A stretch of DNA of 64,000 bases from JAFLCL01 sp964502175. Lineage in GTDB: Bacteria; Myxococcota_A; Polyangia; Polyangiales; Sandaracinaceae. A program made the position numbers and the translations under genes. Position 1 is the stretch's first letter, and each line of letters opens with the position of its first letter. Positions 17,739 to 25,184 of the stretch are shown piece by piece. The notes below the pieces were generated by a model that did not search any database, was not told the origin of the DNA, and worked only from the letters and a program-made list of their open reading frames with translations. The stretch spans positions 1 through 64,000 of the forward strand of contig CAZCVE010000016.1 of the NCBI GenBank assembly GCA_964502175.1. Reading direction: 5' to 3'.

Positions 17739-17753
17739 TGGCACGCGCGCTGC
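17739..17753 (+). promoter_or_regulatory. Putative sigma-54 promoter (-24/-12)
   Basis: TGGCACG followed by four bases and CTGC; the GG and GC pairs are exactly 10 bases apart, as sigma-54 requires. Only the T before TGC deviates from the consensus. It lies 41 bases before the ATG of the membrane protein at 17795. Confidence 0.5.
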
Positions 17754-17794
17754 TCCGTGAACGCTGCGACCTCGTGTTCGCAGAAAGGCACGTC

Positions 17795-18229
17795 ATGCAG
17801 CTCAGCATCCGAACCATCCGCCATCGCGGACCGACCCGTGTCGGTCGACGCGAGAAGGTCGCGCACTGGGGTTTCGGCGCGCGCGTGGCCGCCGGCGTGC
17901 TCGCGCTGCTCTCGTTCGCGCTGCCGCTGACGATCCTCGCGCTCGGAACGTGGACGGACGCGCCGCTCGGTGTGCAGTCGTTCGTGGCCGCAGCGCCGTA
18001 CGCGTACTTCGTCTTCCACGTGCTGCTCGTGTTCCTCTTCGCGTCGTTCGTCCTGCAGAACCCGCGCATCTACGGCCTCCGGACGCTCTGGCTGACCGGC
18101 GTGGTGCTGCTCCCGCCGATCGCGGTCCCCGCGTACTGGTGGATGCACGTGTGGAACGCGCCGTTCGTCGACGACGTGCAGGAAGAGGACGAGCTCGTGG
18201 GCTCTCCGAAGACACTCCCCACGCGCTGA
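17795..18229 (+). CDS. Small three-helix membrane protein
   Basis: 144 residues from ATG 17795, preceded by AGAAAGG about 10 bases upstream, a usable ribosome site. The frame is open from 17561 but the upstream part is Arg-rich, non-family sequence. Three hydrophobic segments lie near residues 30-50, 62-85 and 98-120, with a Trp-rich end (YWWMHVW) and a charged tail. I do not recognise the family; it resembles small PLD/phospho-transporter-type anchors only in size. The sigma-54-like element upstream suggests activation by an enhancer-binding protein. Confidence 0.7.
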   Translation: MQLSIRTIRHRGPTRVGRREKVAHWGFGARVAAGVLALLSFALPLTILALGTWTDAPLGVQSFVAAAPYAYFVFHVLLVFLFASFVLQNPRIYGLRTLWLTGVVLLPPIAVPAYWWMHVWNAPFVDDVQEEDELVGSPKTLPTR

Positions 18230-18312
18230 CTCGTCGCGGCGCGAGCGCGGACCGCTGCGCGCGCGCATCGTGGCTCCTTTCTCGTGCGCGGCGAGCGGGG
18301 CAGTCTCGGCGC

Positions 18313-19149
18313 ATGGAGATCCCCTGCCATCAGATCGACGCGTTCGCGCGCCGTGCGTTCGAGGGCAATCCGGCGGCGGTCTGTCCGCTCGAGGGCTTCC
18401 TCGACGACGTGACGATGCAGGCCATCGCGGCCGAGAACGCGCTCTCCGAGACCGCGTTCTTCGTGAAGCGCGACGACGCGGACTACGACCTCCGCTGGTT
18501 CACGCCCGAGCACGAGGTGGATCTCTGTGGCCACGCGACGCTCGCGACGGCGCACGTGGTGCGGCACATCGTCGGCGATCGACGGGACACGCTGCGCTTC
18601 CACTCGCGCAGCGGCTTGCTCTCCGTGCACGCGAGCGATGGCGCGATGACGCTCGACTTTCCGTCGCGGCCTCCCGTACCGGCGAGCGCTCCCGAGGGGC
18701 TCTTGGAGGCGCTCGGGCTCTCGACGGACGACGCGAGCGTGGTCGAGGTGCTGCGCTCGCGCGATCTCGTGATCGTGCTCTCGGATCGCGGAGGCGCGGG
18801 CGCCGAGCGACTGCGCGCGCTCCGGCCCGACTTCGGTCGCGTCGCATCCTTCGACACGCTGTTCGCCGTGTCGGTCACCGCGCGCGGCGATGGGCGTGAC
18901 GCCGACGTCGACTTCGTCTCGCGCTTCTTCGCGCCGCGCGAGGGCGTGCCCGAAGATCCCGTCACGGGCTCGGCGCACTGCACGCTCGCGCCGCTCTGGG
19001 CCGCGCGGCTCGGCAAGACCGTGCTGCGCGCGCGTCAGGTGTCGCGCCGCGGCGGCGAGATCCTCTGCACGCTCGCGGGAGACCGCGTGCTCCTCGAGGG
19101 CCACGCCGTGCTGGTGAAGCGCGGCACGTTCGTCGTACCGGCTCGCTGA
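18313..19149 (+). CDS. PhzF family epimerase/isomerase-like protein
   Basis: 278 residues of the diaminopimelate-epimerase-like fold. The N-terminal motif QIDAFARRAFEGNPAAVC and the catalytic Glu in AAENALSETAFF are present, as are DLCGHATLA (phosphate-loop-like) and DPVTGSAHCTLAPLW near the C-terminus. PhzF isomerises a dihydro-hydroxyanthranilate in phenazine synthesis, but most relatives are not phenazine enzymes, and no phz gene is nearby. The substrate is therefore unknown. Confidence 0.92.
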   Translation: MEIPCHQIDAFARRAFEGNPAAVCPLEGFLDDVTMQAIAAENALSETAFFVKRDDADYDLRWFTPEHEVDLCGHATLATAHVVRHIVGDRRDTLRFHSRSGLLSVHASDGAMTLDFPSRPPVPASAPEGLLEALGLSTDDASVVEVLRSRDLVIVLSDRGGAGAERLRALRPDFGRVASFDTLFAVSVTARGDGRDADVDFVSRFFAPREGVPEDPVTGSAHCTLAPLWAARLGKTVLRARQVSRRGGEILCTLAGDRVLLEGHAVLVKRGTFVVPAR

Positions 19150-19164
19150 TCGCGAGGCGCGCGC

Positions 19165-19479
19165 TCACTCCTCGGTCGCGCGCTTGGACCCCTTCCACGG
19201 CTCGCGGCTCGGTCGGGTGCCGCGCGCCATCATCGCCTTCAGCTTGAGCGGCATCGGACGGCAGCCGCACGCGCGCTGGTGATCGAGGTGCCACTGGATG
19301 CGCTGCGGGATCGTCGCGCCGCGCGGCATCGGGTGACTCGCGTGCCAGCGCGCGTCCATCTTCGGCGGAGCAGAGGCCGCTGCATCGCCCTGCGCGGGGC
19401 GCGGCGCAGGAGCCGCGTCTGCGCTCCTACGTGCGGGAGGACGACGGCCATCGTGGCTGCTCGGAGCGCGCGGCTTCAT
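19165..19479 (-). CDS. Small basic protein with H-x-C-x-C motif
   Basis: 104 residues from the ATG at 19479. The first half is a Pro/Ala/Arg-rich, probably disordered stretch. The second half is ordered: GATIPQRIQWHLDHQRACGC followed by RPMPLKLKAMM, with His and two Cys placed like a small metal site. No signal or membrane helix. I do not recognise the family, but the second half has a codon pattern and composition consistent with a real gene. It sits just downstream of the hybrid kinase, with a 58-base gap. Confidence 0.5.
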   Translation of the reverse strand: MKPRAPSSHDGRRPPARRSADAAPAPRPAQGDAAASAPPKMDARWHASHPMPRGATIPQRIQWHLDHQRACGCRPMPLKLKAMMARGTRPSREPWKGSKRATEE

Positions 19480-19537
19480 GGCGCGAGGCTTGGCACAGTC
19501 GCGCCCGCTCCGCCCCACGAGCGCTCGCGAAGGCAGC

Positions 19538-21304
19538 TCACGTCGCGTTCGCAGGGACGTGGACGTCCCTCGGAGCGTCGAGCACCTGACGCACCTTGAG
19601 CAGGAGCGCGGCGGGAGTGAACGGCTTCTGGAGAAACCCCGTCGCGTCGAGGAGGCCCTGACGGCTCGACGAGTCCTCGGCGTATCCAGACATGAAGAGC
19701 ACCCTCGTCGGCGCATGGATCTCGGTGATGCGCCTCGCGAGGTCCACCCCGCTCCGCTTCGGCATCACCACGTCGGTGAGCAAGAGATCGATCGGGGCCG
19801 CCTGCCCGTCCCAGTGGAGCAGCGCTTCGCCTGCGCTCCGCGCGATCAACACGCGGTAGCCGCTGCGCGCGAGGATGTCGTGCACCACCGTGCGGAGCTG
19901 ATCGTCGTCCTCGACGATCAAGATCGTCTCCTTGCCGCGAGACACACGCACCACTGGCGAGGGCTTCGCCGCGGTCACGGCCGGTCCGTCGCTCGGCGGC
20001 AGGTACACCTCGAACGTGGTGCCCGCGCCGACCGTGCTCTCGACCCAGATCTTTCCGCCGCTCTGCGCGACGATGCCGTAGACCGTCGAGAGCCCGAGCC
20101 CCGTGCCCTTGCCCTCCGCCTTCGTCGTGAAGAACGGCTCGAAGATCCGCGCGCAGGTCTCGGCGTCCATGCCGTGGCCCGTGTCGGAGACCGCGAGCTT
20201 CACGTACCGGCCGGGGCCGACGGCGTAGCGTCTGTCCGCGACGTCGTCGCTCGTGATCACGACGTTCGCGGTCTCGACCCTGATCTTGCCGCCCCTCGGC
20301 TGCATCGCGTCGCGCGCGTTGATCACGAGGTTCATCGCGACCTGCTCCATCTGTCCCTCGTCCACGAGCACGTGCTCGAGCCCCGGAGCCGTCACGAGCT
20401 CGATCTCCACGGCCGCGCCGAGCAGCGGCGTCAGCATGCTCTTCATGCCGCGCAGGATCGCGTTCAGGTCGTGCACCTTCGGCTCGCGCATCTGCTGCCG
20501 GCTGAACGCGAGCAGCTGCTTCGTGAGCGCGGCGGCGCGCTCTCCGGCCTTGCAGATCTCGTCCACGTCCGAGCGCTTCGCGTCGTCCACGGGCAGCTCG
20601 TCCGCGAGCACCGTCGCGTAGCTCAGGATCACCGACAGGATGTTGTTGAAGTCGTGCGCGACGCCGCCCGCGAGCCGCCCGACGGCCTCCATCTTCTGCG
20701 CCTGCCTCAGCTGCGCCTCGGCGGCTTGGAGCTCTGCCTCTGCGCGTCGACGCTCCGCGAGCTCGTGCTCCGCGCGCGCGAGCGCCTCGCCTCGCGCGCG
20801 GAGCCCTTCCTGGAGCTCCTCGAAGAGGCGCACGTTCTCGATGGCGATCGACGTGCTGTCCGCCAGCGCCGCGAGGAACGACATCTCCTCGTCCGTCGGC
20901 ACGTGCGGCGTGGCCCAGTACACACCGATCGCGCCGACCGGGAGCTCGGTGCGGATCGGCATCATCGCCATGCTCTTCACGAACGTGGGCCGGTACGCCT
21001 CGGTCGGTACGCGCGGATCGTCGTAGATGTCGGGGATCGCCGTCGCCTGGCGCTCGTTCATCACCCAGCCGCTGACGCACGCGGACATCGGGAAGCGAAG
21101 CCCCTTCCACAGCGGCGCGATCGCATCCTCGTCGGCGTAGAAGCAGAGGTTGCCGTCGCGCAGCACGAACGTCGCGCCATCGGAGCTCGTCAGCTCGCGG
21201 GCGGCGGTCCGCACGATCTCCTGCACACGGAGGAGGTCACGCGCGGCAGACAGCTGCTGGATCACGACCAGCAGTCGCTCGAAACCTCGTGGGCGTTCTT
21301 GCAT
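19538..21304 (-). CDS. Soluble hybrid sensor histidine kinase (GAF-HisKA-HATPase-REC)
   Basis: 588 residues from ATG 21304 (the frame extends to 21388). A GAF domain (~residues 15-165), a short coiled coil, a HisKA dimerisation helix with the phosphorylated His in GGVAHDFNNILSVI, the ATPase domain (NLVINARDAMQPRGG, DTGHGMD, GKGTGLGLSTVYG) and a C-terminal receiver with phospho-acceptor Asp in LLLTDVVMP. No membrane helix, so it senses a cytoplasmic ligand. The receiver suggests a phosphorelay. No response regulator or phosphotransfer gene is adjacent, so this is an orphan kinase, as is common in myxobacteria. Confidence 0.95.
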   Translation of the reverse strand: MQERPRGFERLLVVIQQLSAARDLLRVQEIVRTAARELTSSDGATFVLRDGNLCFYADEDAIAPLWKGLRFPMSACVSGWVMNERQATAIPDIYDDPRVPTEAYRPTFVKSMAMMPIRTELPVGAIGVYWATPHVPTDEEMSFLAALADSTSIAIENVRLFEELQEGLRARGEALARAEHELAERRRAEAELQAAEAQLRQAQKMEAVGRLAGGVAHDFNNILSVILSYATVLADELPVDDAKRSDVDEICKAGERAAALTKQLLAFSRQQMREPKVHDLNAILRGMKSMLTPLLGAAVEIELVTAPGLEHVLVDEGQMEQVAMNLVINARDAMQPRGGKIRVETANVVITSDDVADRRYAVGPGRYVKLAVSDTGHGMDAETCARIFEPFFTTKAEGKGTGLGLSTVYGIVAQSGGKIWVESTVGAGTTFEVYLPPSDGPAVTAAKPSPVVRVSRGKETILIVEDDDQLRTVVHDILARSGYRVLIARSAGEALLHWDGQAAPIDLLLTDVVMPKRSGVDLARRITEIHAPTRVLFMSGYAEDSSSRQGLLDATGFLQKPFTPAALLLKVRQVLDAPRDVHVPANAT

Positions 21305-21382
21305 TCGACGACCTCGCTGCTCGACCCCTCGACCCGACTCGCAGGCCGCAGCATCGCACGCCGCGCGCGCGGCATCGAGACT

Positions 21383-21394
21383 CACCACGTGGTG
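21383..21394. promoter_or_regulatory. Perfect 12-bp palindrome upstream of the hybrid kinase
   Basis: CACCACGTGGTG is perfectly self-complementary and lies 79 bases before the kinase start, in the 170-base gap between it and the GGDEF-like gene. It could be an operator; nothing else supports this. Confidence 0.3.
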
Positions 21395-21474
21395 CCGCCC
21401 GACAATTTCGACGTCGATGCACTGTTCCGCTCGGGCCGCTCAGCCGGCAGCGGGTGTGGCAAACACGCGCACGC

Positions 21475-22383
21475 TCAGGGCTCGACGCGCGTCAGCGAGA
21501 CGCGATCGCGCCCCTCGAGCTTCGCGCTCTCGACGGCCGCGTCCGCCTCGTCGAGCGCGCGATCGAGCGGCGTGCACGACGTGTCCGCGATCCAGACCGC
21601 GCCCGCGCTGAGCGTCATGTATGGCACGTGGCGCACCTCGGGGTGACGCAGCTGGACGCGCATGCGGCGCATGCCGTCGACGAGCTCCTGCGCGAGGGCT
21701 TGCGCGGCCGCGGCGTCCATCCCGGCCGACGTGAGCACCACCTCGCGACGCAAGAGCGAGACGTGCACGAGGCGCGACACCCTCGGTCCGCGGGCCACGT
21801 CGCACGCCATGCCGAGCACGCGCGCGAGGAGCAGGTCGCCCTCGATCACCCCGAGCCAGTCGTTGTAGACCATGAGCCGATCGACGTCGGCGCGGATCAC
21901 GGCCGCCGTAGGCGCCGACGCGTAGTGCGCTTCGATCGGCGCGCGGTCGCGGTCGAGCTCGAGGGCCTGCGGGTGCATCGCGTCGACGTAGGCCGCGCGG
22001 CTGACGCTCGCCACGATGAGCGCCTCGTCGAGCCCCGCCTGGCGGCGCAGCGCCTGCAGAGCCTCGGCGCACGCGAGCACGTCCGAGTTCTGATCGACGA
22101 GGTAGGCGTCCTTCTCGCTCGCGACGATGAACGCGACGTCGTTCACGACGTTCCCGAGACAGGCACGCACGGCGGCGCGATACTCGTCGTCGAGCGCGGA
22201 GCCGCGCACGATCGCCATCGGACCTTCGTCGCGCTCGACGAGCTCGAAGAGGAGCGCCGACTCGGGCGCGATCACGCTCGACGAGCTCGCGCGCGGCAAG
22301 ACGAAGCGGCGCGAGGTCGCGTCGACCCAGCCCAGGCCCTCGATGGCACGCGCGCGCTCCATGGTTCGCGCGAGGATACCCAT
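21475..22383 (-). CDS. Degenerate GGDEF-like protein
   Basis: 302 residues from ATG 22383. The N-terminal ~130 residues are a sensory-type alpha/beta domain of unknown family. The C-terminal half follows the GGDEF fold: a helix and strand near ADVDRLMVYNDWLGVIEGDLLLARV, then HVSLLRREVVLTS where the active GGDEF loop should be, and the typical end DEADAAVESAKLEGRDRVSL. The GG(D/E)EF signature is replaced by RREVVL, so cyclase activity is unlikely. It could bind a nucleotide or a partner instead. Divergent from 22450; the next gene on its own strand is the hybrid kinase. Confidence 0.7.
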   Translation of the reverse strand: MGILARTMERARAIEGLGWVDATSRRFVLPRASSSSVIAPESALLFELVERDEGPMAIVRGSALDDEYRAAVRACLGNVVNDVAFIVASEKDAYLVDQNSDVLACAEALQALRRQAGLDEALIVASVSRAAYVDAMHPQALELDRDRAPIEAHYASAPTAAVIRADVDRLMVYNDWLGVIEGDLLLARVLGMACDVARGPRVSRLVHVSLLRREVVLTSAGMDAAAAQALAQELVDGMRRMRVQLRHPEVRHVPYMTLSAGAVWIADTSCTPLDRALDEADAAVESAKLEGRDRVSLTRVEP

Positions 22384-22437
22384 TTGCTCGGACGCGATCG
22401 CTCCCCCACCCGATCGATCCGGAGCCGCCGCTCGAAG

Positions 22438-22443
22438 TACCAT
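22438..22443 (+). promoter_or_regulatory. Putative -10 element (TACCAT)
   Basis: TACCAT ends 6 bases before ATG 22450 with no ribosome site, giving a leaderless transcript for the three-gene operon. Confidence 0.4.
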
Positions 22444-22449
22444 CGTCCG

Positions 22450-23169
22450 ATGCGCACTCTCCTCGTGGTGTCGCTCGCGCTCGCGTCGTCGTCGGCCTGG
22501 GCTGGCTGCTCCTGCGGCACGACGCACACCCCGCCCGACGCGGCGACCGACGCGATGGGAACGGCCGAGACGGACCTCGACGTCACGGGCGTGTGGCGCG
22601 ACTGCGCGACCACGCTGACCTTCACGCCCGACGGACGGGTCACGCGCGAGGATCTGCGCGCGGGGTGCTCGAGCACCGGCATGTTCGAGGTGCACGGCCG
22701 CTCGCTCGAGATCGCGTGGGACAGCGCGGACTGCGTCGGCACCGATCGCTGGGCGCGCGAGCTCGTGCGCGCCGAGCGAGGCTTCGTGTCGGTCGATCTC
22801 GTCGACGGTCGCACCAACCGATGGGGCGACTCCGATCACCCGATCACCGCGTTCGACGTGATCGGCGAGAGCGGACAGCACTCGATCGTCCGCACCGTCG
22901 GGACGCCGGGCGAGGGCTTCGGAAGCGGCTGCTATTGGTCGCCCGACGGAACGTGCGGAGGCCTGCTCTCGTGCGGCGGTGTGATCGGTCGCTGGGCGTT
23001 CGAGGGCGACACCCTCAGCGCGTCCACCTCGTGCGGCGGCACGTGCGCGTGCGGCGCGCGCATGGAGGGCACGCGCGAGGCGAGCGGCGTGATCCGCGGC
23101 ACGTACACCGGCGCCAACTGCGAGGTCGTGCTCTCGGGGACGTTCGTCGCGACGCCGACGGATCCGTGA
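22450..23169 (+). CDS. Cys-rich exported protein, first gene of the DUF483/flavoprotein operon
   Basis: 239 residues. An N-terminal signal (LLVVSLALASSSAWAGCSCG) is either cleaved after AWA or lipidated at the Cys. The mature protein begins with an Asp/Ala linker, then a lipocalin-like or META-type beta domain (DVTGVWRDCATTLTFTPDGR, SLEIAWDSADC) with ten or so cysteines in pairs that probably form disulfides. The family is not recognised. Its stop overlaps the GTG start of 23166 (GTGA), tying it to the next two genes. It may be a periplasmic binding or protective component. Confidence 0.75.
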   Translation: MRTLLVVSLALASSSAWAGCSCGTTHTPPDAATDAMGTAETDLDVTGVWRDCATTLTFTPDGRVTREDLRAGCSSTGMFEVHGRSLEIAWDSADCVGTDRWARELVRAERGFVSVDLVDGRTNRWGDSDHPITAFDVIGESGQHSIVRTVGTPGEGFGSGCYWSPDGTCGGLLSCGGVIGRWAFEGDTLSASTSCGGTCACGARMEGTREASGVIRGTYTGANCEVVLSGTFVATPTDP

Positions 23170-25184
23170 GCCCGAGCGCTCGGATCACGCGTGCGCTCGA
23201 CGCGCTGGAGGTCGCGCCGGGCCAGCGGGTCGGCCTCTTCGTCGCGTTCGGAGATCTCGCGCACGCCGCGCGCGCGGTGATGGATCGTGGGGCGGTCGCC
23301 GTGCCGCTCGCGCTGCGGCTCGGCGTGGAGCCTCTCGCCTACCACCTGCGCGACGCGGAAGCCTCGGCTCTCGTGGTACGCGCCGAGCACGTGGAGCTCG
23401 CGCGAGCTGCGATGACACGCGCGCCCACGTGTGTGCACCTCGTCGTCCTCGACGCGCTCGAGATGCTGGAGTCCGAGACACCGTTCGACAGCGCGACCGC
23501 GAGCGCGTTCGACGAGGGCGACGCGGCCTTCCTCTCGTACGCGCCCGAGTCGCGCGGAGGGCGGCCGCGAGGGCTGATCCACGATCACCGTGCGCTCGGC
23601 GCCGCGCTCGAAGGCACGGCCGAGGCGCTGGACCTGCGCGCAGACGACGAGGTCGCGATCGAGGTCCCGCTGTGGGAAGGCGCGCTCGTGCTCGGGCTCG
23701 CTGCGCACGCGCGCGGCGCGACGATCGTGGAGCGCGCCGGCCCGGGCACCTCGGCGATCGCGGTGCGCGCGCGAGATGCCGTCGCGCGCCTCGCCGAGCT
23801 GCATGCGCACGCGCCACGCCTGCGCGCAGCCCTCTCGATCGGCAGCGGGAGGTTCGGCGCGAGCGCCGCGCGCGAGCTCGCAGCGCGACACGACGCGGTC
23901 GAGATCGCCAGCGCGCAGGTGATCCGTGAGCTCCCGATCTGGCTCTCGGTCGACGTGCTCGCGCGCTCGGAGGCCGCGCCACGAAGGCTGGGATCAGGAT
24001 CGCTCCGGGGGGTGTCGCAGCGCCTCGAGAACGACGGCCGCATCGCGGTCACGGGCGACGCGATCCCTCGCGCGTACTTCCGAGCCCCCGACGAGACCCA
24101 GGCGCGCATCGAGCTCGGGTGGCTCGTGTCGGAAGATCACGGCGAGGCGCACGCAGACACGCAGCTCAAGCCGTCGAGCGCAGCGACCGATCGCGCGGCG
24201 ATCGACGTGCTCGACGCACACCTCGTCCCACGCGAGGCCTCGGCTGCACACCTCGCGCAGGTTCGTCGGCGCACGATCGTCTACCCGCTCGGCCGCGGGC
24301 GCGGCGCGTCGATCGCGCTCGACGCGGGCCTCAAGCCGATGCTGCGCGAGCTCATCGCGGTGCCCGAGCTCGATCGCACGCGCGCACGCTTCGAAGCCGC
24401 GGGCTGGCTCGTCGAGATCTCGCCGATCGTGTTCGGGCCGACGCACGACGGCTGGCTCGGACGGCCCGAGTCGCGCACCGGGACCACCCGGAGCGCCGAC
24501 CTCGATCGACGGCCCGTCTTCGTCGGGCGTGATCGCGCGCTCCTCCTTCGCGCGATCGAGTGCGAGCGCGCCCACACGCTCGACGGCGCGCGCGAGCTCG
24601 GCGCGCTCCTCGGCTATCCGCCGTGCTGCGTCGACGCGTTCGTCGGTCACATCGAGGATCGCCGCGCCGTGCGTCTCTGGGCGAGCGCAGCGGCGCGCAC
24701 GCCTCCCGAGTCCTTCGCCGCGCGGCTCAACGTCCTCGATCCGAGCACGTTCACCTACGTCAGCTGGTTTCCGTGTCGCTTCGACTGCGCGCCCTCGATC
24801 GCGCTCGCGGACGCGCTCGCGGATCGGATCGCGCGCGATCACGGCGACTTCGTTCGCGCCATCGATCACGCGCTCGGCGCGCCGCGCCTCGTGCTCGCTC
24901 CCGAGGTGCAGCTGCGGCTCGACCCGGACGCGAGCGCGCGCCCTCGCGTGGCCTCCACGCGGACGCACGCCGACCCACGCGCTCCCGAGGCACGGGAAGA
25001 CTCGATCGCAGCGCGCGCGCTCGAGTCGCTCGAAGGCGCGAAGACGATCGACGTACGCGGCACCGCGCTCGTGATCGATGGCATGCCGGCACCGATCCCG
25101 TTCGATGCGCCGCTCCCGCTGCTCTTGCCGTTCGGTGTGCGAGAGTCGGCCCGAGAGGTTCGTGACGTGGAGCAGGTGACGTGA
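23166..25184 (+). CDS. Fusion of degenerate acyl-adenylating (ANL) domain and DUF483-like domain
   Basis: 672 residues from GTG 23166. Residues 1-~340 follow an acyl-CoA synthetase/adenylation domain: GQRVGLFVAFGDLAHAARAV with AVPLALRLGVEPLAYHLRD, then SYAPESRGGRPRGLIHDHR where the P-loop TSGTTGxPKG belongs, and GRIAVTGDAIPRAYFRAPDE / GWLVSEDHG where the GW-x-TGD-x-G hinge belongs. P-loop and hinge are both altered, so normal adenylation is doubtful. Residues ~375-600 resemble DUF483: LGALLGYPPCCVDAF and later WFPCRFDCAPSIALADAL, with a CC pair and a C-x3-C pair. The fusion is new to me. It overlaps genes on both sides. Confidence 0.7.
   Translation: MSPSARITRALDALEVAPGQRVGLFVAFGDLAHAARAVMDRGAVAVPLALRLGVEPLAYHLRDAEASALVVRAEHVELARAAMTRAPTCVHLVVLDALEMLESETPFDSATASAFDEGDAAFLSYAPESRGGRPRGLIHDHRALGAALEGTAEALDLRADDEVAIEVPLWEGALVLGLAAHARGATIVERAGPGTSAIAVRARDAVARLAELHAHAPRLRAALSIGSGRFGASAARELAARHDAVEIASAQVIRELPIWLSVDVLARSEAAPRRLGSGSLRGVSQRLENDGRIAVTGDAIPRAYFRAPDETQARIELGWLVSEDHGEAHADTQLKPSSAATDRAAIDVLDAHLVPREASAAHLAQVRRRTIVYPLGRGRGASIALDAGLKPMLRELIAVPELDRTRARFEAAGWLVEISPIVFGPTHDGWLGRPESRTGTTRSADLDRRPVFVGRDRALLLRAIECERAHTLDGARELGALLGYPPCCVDAFVGHIEDRRAVRLWASAAARTPPESFAARLNVLDPSTFTYVSWFPCRFDCAPSIALADALADRIARDHGDFVRAIDHALGAPRLVLAPEVQLRLDPDASARPRVASTRTHADPRAPEAREDSIAARALESLEGAKTIDVRGTALVIDGMPAPIPFDAPLPLLLPFGVRESAREVRDVEQVT

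Noticed and set aside
17561..17794. Upstream extension of the small membrane protein
   Set aside because: Arg-rich sequence without family or ribosome site; it also contains the sigma-54-like element.
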